From assembly GCA_037130845.1 (NCBI GenBank), contig JBAXSE010000002.1, positions 1-64,000 of the forward strand: 64,000 nt of DNA, read 5' to 3'. The position numbers and the translations under genes are program-made. Below are positions 39,702 through 47,992 of this stretch, piece by piece (the stretch's first letter is position 1; every line of letters starts with the position of its first letter). This stretch comes from 1-14-0-10-37-14 sp037130845 (GTDB taxonomy: Bacteria > Patescibacteriota > Patescibacteriia > Patescibacteriales > Patescibacteriaceae). The notes beneath the pieces were generated by a model. It did not search any database, had not been told where the DNA came from, and was given only the letters and a program-made list of their open reading frames with translations.

Positions 39702-41831
39702 CTATTGCCCTTCGGGGATAGCCCTTAAATTCTTATTGGTGATACCTAATCCCAATTCACGCATAATAAAAGCGGCATCCTCAGGCTTACCCAAGAAATA
39801 GCGCTTGTTATTAACCGGGAAGACATACCAAGCTTCGCCCTTCTTGTCAACTTGCAATAATATTTTTCCAGCCTGAGCCTTGGCAAATTTTTCATCTATA
39901 GGCATATTTCCGGTACCGAGCGGATTAAACCCTCTGGAAATTTCCTCATAATCCGAAAAACCGTCATTGTCCGAATCGGCCTGCAGTGGGTTGGTTCCAA
40001 TCGCTATCTCCAAAGAATCGGATAATCCGTCGTTATCACTATCCTGGCCGGAAACTCCGGAAATAGCAATCGGTATCCGGGCGAGATCAGCCGAGCTAAT
40101 TCCCACGCCCAAGCGCCTCATCAGCAAATATGCATCAGAAGGACGGCTCATGGAATAACGCTTGTCGTCTTTGGGATTAACATACCAGGCTTCGCCTTTT
40201 GACTCAATCTGCAATAATATCCGCCCTCTCAATCCGGGCGCAAGCGCTGGCTGATAAGGATCTATGCCGGTTGCCTTAATCGCGTATTCCAGTTCTGTCA
40301 TGCCGGCGGCGTCAGGCTTAAAGGTTGCCACGAGCTCTTTGCCTTTTTGGCCGACGACTATAGCGTATGATAATTCATTGCCCTGCCAATCAATCGGCGA
40401 CAAACGCAACAAAACTCCTCCGGTCACTGGCGTCGTATAACTGCCGATCATCTTGCTCTGGTCGACCACTAGATTGTCATCGACATCAAGAGTCCTTAAA
40501 AATACTTTGAACTTCTGGCCAACCGCCAAAGAACCGTTCGCATTGCGAAAAACAATGCTCGTTTGAGGCAAAGTTTGCGATAAATATAAATCTTGATTGC
40601 AAACAAAATTAAGATTAAAAAACCAATAACAGCCATAATTAGAACCCTTATCGCAAACCTCCATGGCGTATTTTTTTACCGGCGACAAGGCAACAGCCAG
40701 TTTGGTGTTGCCGTACTGGTCAATGCTGCCATTAAAAAGTTTTGAATCAGCCTGTGGATTGCCATTTTCGTTAACTTTTTGCTCGTAAACAACGTAAGTC
40801 AAATTACCCAAAATATTATTCTTGGCATCGCGAAAAACCGGTTTAAAATTAGTCTTTATGCTGCACTTAGCGCTTTCCAGCCCCTCAACCAACAAATTAA
40901 TATTTGTACGCTGCTGACTGACTATCTTAAGGCCGGAAAAATTTTGTATCCTACCTGACGGCAGCTTAATCTGCACGGTATAAGTGCCTGCCGGGTACTG
41001 CAAATAAGCTTGGCCCTGGTCGTTGGTTGTTAATGTTATCAAAGGGCTGCCGATAATCACCTGGCCGAAACGATCCGTTTCTTGGCCAGACAGAGAGAAC
41101 TTGAGGCCGGGCAATGGATTGCTGGTGGCCGCATCCTTGATAGTAAAAAATGCTTCGCTAAACTTAAAATCAATCGGCGTTATCTGGCTATCTGTAGCCT
41201 GGACATTCGGCAAAGGAAAAGCAAGGCCGCCTTTATTTTTTATTTCCAAGAAATAATTTCCGTTTGTTTCAGGCAAGCTTCGGTTTTTGGAAGGCAGATA
41301 AAAACTGACATCACCCGCGTCTCCAGTCGAAAAATTACCCTGCAAGGCGCCTTTCATCGGTTCGCCCACAGAGTTGGCTGCCTGAGAATAAACATTAAAC
41401 TTAATATTCTGCTGAGGAGTCAGCGTCGATAAATCCACCGCCCTAAAATATACATTAGACAAGGTAATGGTTCCGGTAGCCGCCTGCGCACAAACCAAAG
41501 CCAATTCGTCAAAATACCAGAAATCCGCCTGGCGAAGGCTAGGATTGGCAATCATTATTGTTAGGCGAGTAGTGCTGGTGCTTACGGGCACATTAACGAT
41601 TCCACGCCCCGTATATTTATCAGTACTCCCGCTTATCAGCTGCTTGCCCGGCTTGGTCAGGCCATTGGCATCATAAATCTGTTCGTATATTGCGTATTTT
41701 GCTTGCGGAATAACATTGCCTCCAAAACCGCGAATAGCCGTACTGACACTGGCCTGGCAAGCCGCCTGAGCTGATCCAGCCGCAACTAGCCAAAACAAGC
41801 CTCCCGCGAATAGCAATAATTTATATTTCAT
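39702..41831 (-). CDS. Large secreted protein with calcium-type repeats and 'GEAWYV' modules
   Basis: 709 residues with a signal peptide (1-23, ending AQAA). Residues about 24-500 are beta-rich, Ig/prealbumin-like repeats: two segments pair an 'VYEQ...NG.P...LFNGS/ISGSTD.Y' pattern (near 45-70 and 350-375). Residues about 600-640 hold thrombospondin type 3-like DxDxDG loops (DSDNDGLSDSLEIAIG, DSDNDGFSDYEEISRG), predicted to bind calcium. Two C-terminal modules flank them (GEAWYVNPKDDKRY and GEAWYVFPVNNKRY), also seen in degenerate form in the NAGPA protein. No sortase signal. Probably a cell-surface or adhesion protein. Confidence 0.72.
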   Translation of the reverse strand: MKYKLLLFAGGLFWLVAAGSAQAACQASVSTAIRGFGGNVIPQAKYAIYEQIYDANGLTKPGKQLISGSTDKYTGRGIVNVPVSTSTTRLTIMIANPSLRQADFWYFDELALVCAQAATGTITLSNVYFRAVDLSTLTPQQNIKFNVYSQAANSVGEPMKGALQGNFSTGDAGDVSFYLPSKNRSLPETNGNYFLEIKNKGGLAFPLPNVQATDSQITPIDFKFSEAFFTIKDAATSNPLPGLKFSLSGQETDRFGQVIIGSPLITLTTNDQGQAYLQYPAGTYTVQIKLPSGRIQNFSGLKIVSQQRTNINLLVEGLESAKCSIKTNFKPVFRDAKNNILGNLTYVVYEQKVNENGNPQADSKLFNGSIDQYGNTKLAVALSPVKKYAMEVCDKGSNYGCYWFFNLNFVCNQDLYLSQTLPQTSIVFRNANGSLAVGQKFKVFLRTLDVDDNLVVDQSKMIGSYTTPVTGGVLLRLSPIDWQGNELSYAIVVGQKGKELVATFKPDAAGMTELEYAIKATGIDPYQPALAPGLRGRILLQIESKGEAWYVNPKDDKRYSMSRPSDAYLLMRRLGVGISSADLARIPIAISGVSGQDSDNDGLSDSLEIAIGTNPLQADSDNDGFSDYEEISRGFNPLGTGNMPIDEKFAKAQAGKILLQVDKKGEAWYVFPVNNKRYFLGKPEDAAFIMRELGLGITNKNLRAIPEGQ

Positions 41832-41954
41832 ATTTATATTTTACTACCTGGCTTCAATAAAGTAAGTTTGTCTGTAAATAAAAAATAAGTCAAAAGCCAA
41901 TCGGCCAGCCGACTGATTGATCTGGGGAGTTAGCTTTCATTAAATAATACAGAT

Positions 41955-42449
41955 TTATCTAGTGACAGAGATGGTTGCGCCCGAAAGCTCTGTGTTTGGA
42001 GCGGTAACAGTAACGCGATTATTGATCGTTTTTAATACTCGATAGCCGATACCATTAGCATTGCAACCGGTCGGGCAAGCTGGATCAGTCGGCAAAGAGG
42101 TTAAGTATAGCTCGTTATTGGTCAAAGAAGTCAAATCAATCAACGAGCTTGCGTTACAGGTTGTAGTAGCTACGCCGGCGGCGCAAATTTCCGTCTCATT
42201 CGTTGTCAAAGAATACGGCAAAGAACCTTTGTTATCCACAGCGTACTGATGGATGGCATTTAAAATAGTATTAACATTCGACCAGCGCTGAGTATTGCGC
42301 GCCATGCCCAGTTGTCGAGCTGGATTAATAGCGATAATGACGATAGCCGCCAGAATAGCAATAATACCGATTACAAGCAGCACTTCGATCAACGTAAAGG
42401 CTTGATTGTGCGCCAAAGAAGTTAAAGAGTTTTTGTTCGATGTTTTCAT
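41955..42449 (-). CDS. Type IV pilin/pseudopilin, copy 2
   Basis: 164 residues. A class III prepilin signal with cleavage before FTLIEVLLVIGIIAILAAI (about residues 18-36) and Glu5 of the mature protein. NPARQL and RNTQRWSNVNTILNAIHQYAVDN give the helix, and a cysteine-bearing C-terminal globule contains CPTGCNANGIGY. It is strongly similar to the pilin at 42586. It has its own promoter and lies downstream of the pilus-operon terminator, so it can be expressed separately. Confidence 0.9.
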   Translation of the reverse strand: MKTSNKNSLTSLAHNQAFTLIEVLLVIGIIAILAAIVIIAINPARQLGMARNTQRWSNVNTILNAIHQYAVDNKGSLPYSLTTNETEICAAGVATTTCNASSLIDLTSLTNNELYLTSLPTDPACPTGCNANGIGYRVLKTINNRVTVTAPNTELSGATISVTR

Positions 42450-42488
42450 AATTATTTTGAGGTATTCCTCGCTAATTAATACCGTTTT

Positions 42489-42517
42489 ATTATACCACTA
42501 TTAAAGAACAGACGCAA
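42489..42517 (-). promoter_or_regulatory. Promoter of the second pilin gene
   Basis: Minus-strand TTGCGT (42512-42517), 17 nt, extended -10 TGGTATAAT (hexamer 42489-42494), 40 nt before the ATG. The hairpin GAGGAATACCTC lies in the leader. Confidence 0.75.
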
Positions 42518-42518
42518 A

Positions 42519-42570
42519 AAAACTCTCTATTGCCTTTCCATTTTAAAATGGCCTAGCGATAGAGAGTTTT
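42519..42570 (-). terminator. Terminator at the end of the pilus operon
   Basis: AAAACTCTCTAT / ATAGAGAGTTTT is a perfect 12-bp stem enclosing a second small hairpin (CCATTTTAAAATGG) and followed by a minus-strand U-run. Confidence 0.8.
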
Positions 42571-42585
42571 TGCTTAGAATGCGAT

Positions 42586-43074
42586 CTAACGAGTAACGCT
42601 GATGCTAGTGCCTAATTCTTGAGTCGATGTTGGTACCGATACGGTGATGCGGCCATTAACCGACTTGCTAATCTTATATCCGATGCCATTGGCATTACAA
42701 CCGGTTGGGCAGCTAGGATCAGAAGGCAAAGCGGTCAGATATGTCTCCGAATTGGTCAAGACTTGCAAATCAACCAAAGAGGAGCTGGCGCATGTAGTAG
42801 TAGCGACACCGGTAGCGCAAATCTCCGTAGCAGAGGTGGAAGTAACCGAGGTAGGCAGATTGCCTTTGTTGTCCACGGCATACTGATGAACGGCGTTTAG
42901 GATTGTATTAACATTTGACCATCGTTGAGTATTGCGAGCTTGCGCTAGCTGGCGGGCCGGATTAATAGCAATAATGACGATAGCGGCCAAGATCGCAATA
43001 ATACCGATGACCAGCAAGACTTCGATTAAGGTAAACCCAGAGTAAGAGTTAACCTGCTTGTTTGTTTTGTTCAT
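42586..43074 (-). CDS. Type IV pilin, copy 1 (major pilin candidate)
   Basis: 162 residues. Prepilin motif FTLIEVLLVIGIIAILAAI after a 13-residue leader ending in G, with Glu5. The helix RNTQRWSNVNTILNAVHQY and the CPTGCNANGIGYKI loop match copy 2. It is the last gene of the pilus operon, directly after pilM (2-nt gap) and before a terminator. Two other cysteines (CATG, CASS) may form disulfides. Likely the structural pilin. Confidence 0.92.
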   Translation of the reverse strand: MNKTNKQVNSYSGFTLIEVLLVIGIIAILAAIVIIAINPARQLAQARNTQRWSNVNTILNAVHQYAVDNKGNLPTSVTSTSATEICATGVATTTCASSSLVDLQVLTNSETYLTALPSDPSCPTGCNANGIGYKISKSVNGRITVSVPTSTQELGTSISVTR

Positions 43075-43076
43075 AG

Positions 43077-44654
43077 TTATTGGTTAATTATTTTTATATA
43101 ACGCGAACTGACCCAACCAAGAGTCTTATCGCTAATTTGCAGCTTATACCATTCACCGCGGGTCTCTACCAATACATATCTAGCCTGTGGATAAATTTTT
43201 GTGACAATAGCGGCAGCCGCATTCGAATCATTACGCACATTCAAATATCCGGTTGGCGTAGCCGTAACCTCTGCCCATTTAATGATTTGCGCTATTGCTA
43301 AAGTCGCAGTTGACGCAAGCTGATTACTGCTGGTCGCTATCGACATGGGCAAAGTAGCGCTGGCGCTCGGAACAACAGCCGGAACAACAGCAGGCTCTGT
43401 TGGCAAAATAGCAATCGTGCTCGTCGCCTCCGGCATTTGAGCTACCTGCTTCTGAGAAAAATAATCAAAAACTTTAAAACGGATTACCAATAATACCATT
43501 ATAGCAAATATTACAAATATAACCAAGACCGGCAATAGCTTCCTTATCCAAGATAAATCAAAGCCGTGCTTGCCTGCCGTCTCCGTTTCTTGATATTCCT
43601 GTGCCAACAAATTTAAATGCGGCAATCGTAAATTTTCGGCCAAAACGGCTAGGCCAGAAACGTTAGCATAAAATAATTGCGCCGGATCATCACTAGCCTT
43701 GAGCCCTAATTTAATAAACGGCCTAGCCAAGCTTATCTTGCGGACCAATTCTTTTTCCAAATATTCAACTAAGCCAGGCAACAAAGCGCTGCCGCCTGCC
43801 AAGACCACATGTTTGACCGGCATTTTCTGCCGACCTTCTTCGTAAGCGATGGCTTGGGCTAGGCCATGGCTAATTTGAGCGGCTTTTGACAGCAAAACGC
43901 CATAAGCTGCATTCCTTTTTCCTGGCTCAAGTCCCTTAGCGCATTTAAGTTTTTCCGCCTCCTCTTGACTTATCCCCAACTTGGCTGCGACTGCCTCGGT
44001 CATCTGCGCTCCAGCCACCGGCAAAGACACCGACAAACGCAGAACCCCCTGCTGATCATACAAAGACAAGTCAGTGCTGCGATAGCCGATATCAGCAATC
44101 ATGGTCTGTCCCTGAGCATGCTCCAAGTGCAGCAAAGCTCGCGCTAAGGAGAGAGATTCGGCATCGATTATTTTCAAATAAAGTCCGGCAGCGGCTAATA
44201 CTTGACGGTAATCGTTAACAATCTTTTTGGTCGCCGCCGCAAAAATGATAGACTGCGCGCCGACAATCGGCGCGGCCAAATAGTCCCAATAAAGATTGCT
44301 AAAATCAAGCGGCAACATTGCCGCCGCTTTCTTGCGAACTTGCGCGTCTAACTCCGCGCCTTTAAGGCTCAAGGGCAGCTCGAAACAATATAGATAAGTC
44401 TTGCCTTCAGGCAAACTGATAATCACATCCACCGCGCTTCTGGGAAAATTTTTCTGCTGCCTGAGCTTCGTTAAACCTTGCTTGATTTTTTGCGCCAAAG
44501 CGGCCGCGTCTATTATCTCGCCTGCCTCGACTATCCCCGGCTCTAGCTGCAGGCGAGCGGAGCAGATCACGCCCGCCCTGCCCAAATACAAAAACTCCAA
44601 CGAACCATCGCTGATATCAAGGCCGAACATGATAGAAGATTTTATCCCAAACAT
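43077..44654 (-). CDS. pilM: PilM-like pilus ATPase fused to a C-terminal SH3b domain
   Basis: 525 residues from ATG 44654, 2 nt after the upstream stop. Residues 1-345 are an actin-like PilM fold: FGLDISDGSLEFLYLG, DVIISLPEGKTYLYCFELP, MIADIGYRSTDLSLYDQQG and HVVLAGGSALLPGL. A membrane helix follows (about 370-395), then a Ser/Thr/Ala-rich linker, then a bacterial SH3 domain (about 462-525: GYLNVRNDSNAAAAIV, GWVSSRYIKI). Cytoplasmic PilM normally recruits PilN at the membrane. Here the protein itself crosses the membrane and the SH3b domain would reach the cell wall, possibly replacing PilN/O. No pilN or pilO is visible. Confidence 0.85.
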   Translation of the reverse strand: MFGIKSSIMFGLDISDGSLEFLYLGRAGVICSARLQLEPGIVEAGEIIDAAALAQKIKQGLTKLRQQKNFPRSAVDVIISLPEGKTYLYCFELPLSLKGAELDAQVRKKAAAMLPLDFSNLYWDYLAAPIVGAQSIIFAAATKKIVNDYRQVLAAAGLYLKIIDAESLSLARALLHLEHAQGQTMIADIGYRSTDLSLYDQQGVLRLSVSLPVAGAQMTEAVAAKLGISQEEAEKLKCAKGLEPGKRNAAYGVLLSKAAQISHGLAQAIAYEEGRQKMPVKHVVLAGGSALLPGLVEYLEKELVRKISLARPFIKLGLKASDDPAQLFYANVSGLAVLAENLRLPHLNLLAQEYQETETAGKHGFDLSWIRKLLPVLVIFVIFAIMVLLVIRFKVFDYFSQKQVAQMPEATSTIAILPTEPAVVPAVVPSASATLPMSIATSSNQLASTATLAIAQIIKWAEVTATPTGYLNVRNDSNAAAAIVTKIYPQARYVLVETRGEWYKLQISDKTLGWVSSRYIKIINQ

Positions 44655-44656
44655 AA

Positions 44657-45046
44657 TCAAGGCACTTCCCGCCAACTGGAAATCGTCAGTGTAGGAGTTA
44701 ATTGTGAAACATTTACTTGCACCCGTCTAGTGTAATAACTGACTGTGCTGGAAGCGTTAACAACGCGATTTGTATTGCCGCTGCCGCCGACCGCGCCGAT
44801 ATAACAATTGTAATTGTCTAAAGGCAAAAGTTCATTACCCGCATAAGTGCTGCTGGCAAGCAAAGTAGCCAAAGCATGCTCGGCACAAGCATTAGCCAAG
44901 ACACGCGCCCGTTCTGATTCCTGAGCGTCCAAACTAAGGCGCGACTCTCCCAATGAGCGCGCCAACAAAGACACGCCGATCACAAAGACCAGCGCGGATA
45001 CGATTAAGATGGCGGTTAAGGCCACCAAGCCGGTTCTTAATTTCAT
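44657..45046 (-). CDS. Minor pilin / PilX-like protein
   Basis: 129 residues. An N-terminal hydrophobic helix (about 9-30) without a clear FTLIE motif, then ARVLANACAEHALATLLAS and a short globular domain with two further cysteines. Position in the pilus operon (4-nt overlap with the upstream pseudopilin) supports a PilX/PulK-like minor pilin. Family recognition is by context and architecture only. Confidence 0.65.
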   Translation of the reverse strand: MKLRTGLVALTAILIVSALVFVIGVSLLARSLGESRLSLDAQESERARVLANACAEHALATLLASSTYAGNELLPLDNYNCYIGAVGGSGNTNRVVNASSTVSYYTRRVQVNVSQLTPTLTISSWREVP

Positions 45047-45549
45047 TGGGTTCTGATATTAGCGGTAGTCGCAAAAGCCTCGCTAACATTATATTCAGCG
45101 CGGTTTGAAGTGTTATTATACTGCAGCGTCAATTGCGTTCGCACAGCCGCCGGATCGCCGGTAATACCCAGATTGGTAAAAGTTAAAGCGGTTGACGATA
45201 CCTCTGTGCTGATAATCGGCTGCGCTGTAGCTGATCCCAGTTTAACATAAATCAATCCGCCGGACACATTAACGATGGTCGGATTAGTCGAAGACACCGC
45301 TGTTGACAGAGTTAAAGAGCTGGAACTGGCGCCCAGCACAGGAGCGGTAACGCCGCTGGCATTGCTTATCAAGTCACTAATCTTATCAAGCGCGTAACGG
45401 CCGTTATAGCTTACCTCATCTATGGCCGCCAGCCTGGCCTTGCTTAACAAAATATTGATGCCGATAACCGCCACAATAGACAATAATATTGCGGCCATGC
45501 CGATATAGATTAACAGCTCTAAGAGAGTAAAAGCTTTGTTTGTTTTCAT
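45043..45549 (-). CDS. Pseudopilin (PulJ/PilW-like)
   Basis: 168 residues. The prepilin signal MKTNKAFTLLELLIYIGMAA has the conserved phenylalanine after the cleavage site and Glu5. A Ser/Thr-rich beta domain follows. It overlaps the next gene by 4 nt and lies 12 nt after the preceding one. Minor pilin role inferred. Confidence 0.85.
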   Translation of the reverse strand: MKTNKAFTLLELLIYIGMAAILLSIVAVIGINILLSKARLAAIDEVSYNGRYALDKISDLISNASGVTAPVLGASSSSLTLSTAVSSTNPTIVNVSGGLIYVKLGSATAQPIISTEVSSTALTFTNLGITGDPAAVRTQLTLQYNNTSNRAEYNVSEAFATTANIRTQ

Positions 45550-45561
45550 AAATAATCCTAC

Positions 45562-46371
45562 TCAAGGCACGATAAAAACGCCGGAATTAGCCACAACATT
45601 ACTGCCATTATACAAAATAATCTGATAATTACCGGCAACCGCATTACCGGTAAACTGCATGTCAAACTGGTAATTAGTTGCACCGGCCGGAACTGAATAA
45701 ACCGTAGGATAGCCGTTAATGTTATATTTAGTGTCGCTAACCGAATTGCTGCTACGCAAATTAAACCAAGTTAAAGTTGTAGGATTATAAACACGGAAAC
45801 GATTCAATGTGCCTGAAGGCCAAAAAATTGCAAAAGCATTAAAGGTTACTGCCGAACTGCTAGAGTTAGCCAGATAGATAATATTAATAATCTTTAAATT
45901 GCGGACAACGGAGCTAGCATTGATAGTTAAAAAGTAAGAAGGGGTAGAGCTCGCCATATTGGCCAAGATAGTGGTAAACGCAACCTGGCCCTTGCGATAA
46001 GGGCTAAAATTCCAATCAACAGTCGAAGTGACAATCCTGGAACTGGCATCATAGGCGGCTATATCCAGATGCCGGACAAAACCATCGGCGGTATCGCTTG
46101 ACCCGCTCAGGATCCAAGTGCTAGTCGGGGCCGCCAAGCCATAAGTACCGACGCTCAATGAGCCAAAATCACGATTGCGAATCTGCCTCGCCGCCTCTAG
46201 GCCCTCTTTGGCATACAGCAGAGCCTGAGAACGTTCCAAACTCTGGCGGCTAGCCGTACCGGCATCCACCACCACATAGCTAATAGCAATCACCGCCACT
46301 ACAAAAATAGCCGCAGCCACCAGAAACTCCAGGATCGACTGCGCCGGTCGCCTATTTTTCAATTTTGCCAT
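45562..46371 (-). CDS. Pseudopilin (PilV/PulI-like) with long C-terminal domain
   Basis: 269 residues from ATG 46371; in-frame ATGs at 46389 and 46383 are also possible. The signal SILEFLVAAAIFVVAVIAIS (about 12-31) lacks the typical FTLIE but keeps a Glu near +5. The KEGLEAARQIRNRDF segment is the PilV-like signature. It overlaps the upstream pseudopilin gene by 20 nt. The unusually long Ser/Asn-rich globular domain may carry the binding function of the pilus tip. Minor pilin. Confidence 0.8.
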   Translation of the reverse strand: MAKLKNRRPAQSILEFLVAAAIFVVAVIAISYVVVDAGTASRQSLERSQALLYAKEGLEAARQIRNRDFGSLSVGTYGLAAPTSTWILSGSSDTADGFVRHLDIAAYDASSRIVTSTVDWNFSPYRKGQVAFTTILANMASSTPSYFLTINASSVVRNLKIINIIYLANSSSSAVTFNAFAIFWPSGTLNRFRVYNPTTLTWFNLRSSNSVSDTKYNINGYPTVYSVPAGATNYQFDMQFTGNAVAGNYQIILYNGSNVVANSGVFIVP

Positions 46372-46783
46372 TGCTATCCACATAAACATTATAATTAACC
46401 ACGCTGTTGGCCAGATTAAAAGTGCTGGAAGCGGTAGAAGTCCCTGTCAGCTTATAAAAAACCAATTCACTGGGCCCGCTGAGCGTGACTCCATTATCCA
46501 AATTAACCGTCAGGTCCTCTGTCGTATCACGAGTGGCAAAAGTAGAGCCCTCAAACAACACATAATAATTACCGAACTGGCGAATGCCCCAGCTGGCATC
46601 ATTTTTACCGGCCATTGCCTGATCGCGTACCCGCCGCAAATCAACTGATAATTGCGAAGTGGTTTCGTCCAAAGACTGGCGGCTGAAATAGTTGACCGCC
46701 CCAGGAATAGTTAAAATCGCCATTACGGCAGTAATAGCGAAAACCAATAATATCTCAAAAAAGGTAAACCCCCGATAGTTCAT
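46352..46783 (-). CDS. Pseudopilin (FimT/GspH-like)
   Basis: 143 residues. Very short leader MNYRG, then FTFFEILLVFAITAVMAIL with Glu5, then the GspH-type domain (LSVDLRRVRDQAMAG, GIRQFGNYYVLFEG). First of the minor-pilin genes. Its ATG directly follows a 9-bp repeat array and it is separated from pilC by 156 nt. Confidence 0.87.
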   Translation of the reverse strand: MNYRGFTFFEILLVFAITAVMAILTIPGAVNYFSRQSLDETTSQLSVDLRRVRDQAMAGKNDASWGIRQFGNYYVLFEGSTFATRDTTEDLTVNLDNGVTLSGPSELVFYKLTGTSTASSTFNLANSVVNYNVYVDSNGKIEK

Positions 46784-46936
46784 AAAGTTTATAGAGTTCG
46801 TAAAGTTTACAGAGTTATTTGTGTTAAATTAATTAAAAATCCCCGGTACTACTACCCCTCCTTCGCTCCGAGGATACAGAGCTTCGGGCGGGCATGCTTT
46901 ATGAACTTTACAAACTTTAAAAACTTTACAAACTTA
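46784..46936. repeat. Opposed 9-bp repeat arrays within the pilus operon
   Basis: Two arrays in opposite orientation. Minus-strand units (ACTCTGTAA, ACTTTACGA, ACTCTATAA, ACTTTATG) end at the start codon at 46783. Plus-strand units (ACTTTACAA, ACTTTAAAA, ACTTTACAA, ACTTATG) occupy about 46904-46938. Between them lies a ~65-nt stretch with ATCCCCGGTACT and a GC palindrome-like segment containing TTCGCTCCGAGG. Confidence 0.85.
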
Positions 46937-46939
46937 TGT

Positions 46940-47989
46940 CTAGCGATTAATGCCTGACGTTAGGCTGTAAATCGGCATCAGAACCGAGACTGCCACAAAC
47001 AAAACACCCAAAGCAATCAAGACTAACAATATCGGCTCTATTAATGAAGGCAATTTCTTGGTCTTGGCCGAAACCTCCTTATTATAAAATTCCGCCAGAT
47101 AACCCATGGAATTTTCCAAAGTACCGCTCTTTTCTCCTACCGCTATGATATTTAAGAAATTCTTGGGAAAAAGCAAAGGATATTCGCCAAAAGCGACCGA
47201 CATAGCAGTACCGCGGCTGACTTTCCAACCGGCCTTATGGATCGCCGCTTGATAACTCAGGTTTGTAACCGCTTCTTCGGTAGCCTGCAAAGCCTCGGAC
47301 AAAGACAGGCCGCCGCGTACAAGCGTGGCCATTAGCTGGCTCACAATCGCTAATTGATATTCTTTATACAAGCCGCCCACTATTGGCATCCGCAAGAAAA
47401 GCCCATGCCAGAAACGACGCACTTGTTTCAAGCGATTTAAAAAAGATAAAGCTGTCAAGGCGGCCGCCACCTCAATAATAAAGATAAACCAAGATTTTTG
47501 TACAAAACTAGCAAAGGCCAACATCATCTTAGTCGTCCAAGGCAGCTCAACATTCAACTGAGAAAACATTGGCGTCAATTTTGGCAATACATAGATAGCC
47601 AGAACCATGCCCAAGATAAAAGTAGCCGACACAACCAATTTAGGATAAAAAGTAGCCGCCTTAATATCCTGTTTTAAATCATGATTGCGCTCCAACCACT
47701 CGGCCAAAAAAGATAAGTTTTCTTCCAGCGTACCGGACGCTTCGCCCGCTTGAACCAAGCTGGTAAAGGTGCGCCCAAAATGGCGGTCTTCTTTGGCAAA
47801 AGCGGCCGACAAGGTGGTGCCATATTCCACGTCGTTCTTGACCTTGGCAATCAATCGGCCAAAAAAACGCGAATGCATCTGATCAGACAACGTCCCCAAG
47901 CACTCATCAATCGGAATGCCGCTCTTAAGCATGATAGACAGGTTCTTGGCGAATTCCACCTTGTCCTGATCGGAAATTGAATTAAACAT
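46940..47989 (-). CDS. pilC: Type IV pilus inner-membrane platform protein PilC
   Basis: 349 residues, GspF family, with two repeats of the GspF domain: FAKNLSIMLKSGIPIDECL at the start and SQLMATLVRGGLSLSEALQA in the second half. Three membrane segments: about 108-130, 160-180 and 320-345. FTSLVQAGEASGTLEE and IAVGEKSGTLENSMGYLAE are the duplicated signature. It anchors PilB and the pilin assembly. It starts 3 nt after pilB ends. Confidence 0.95.
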   Translation of the reverse strand: MFNSISDQDKVEFAKNLSIMLKSGIPIDECLGTLSDQMHSRFFGRLIAKVKNDVEYGTTLSAAFAKEDRHFGRTFTSLVQAGEASGTLEENLSFLAEWLERNHDLKQDIKAATFYPKLVVSATFILGMVLAIYVLPKLTPMFSQLNVELPWTTKMMLAFASFVQKSWFIFIIEVAAALTALSFLNRLKQVRRFWHGLFLRMPIVGGLYKEYQLAIVSQLMATLVRGGLSLSEALQATEEAVTNLSYQAAIHKAGWKVSRGTAMSVAFGEYPLLFPKNFLNIIAVGEKSGTLENSMGYLAEFYNKEVSAKTKKLPSLIEPILLVLIALGVLFVAVSVLMPIYSLTSGINR

Positions 47990-47992
47990 ATA

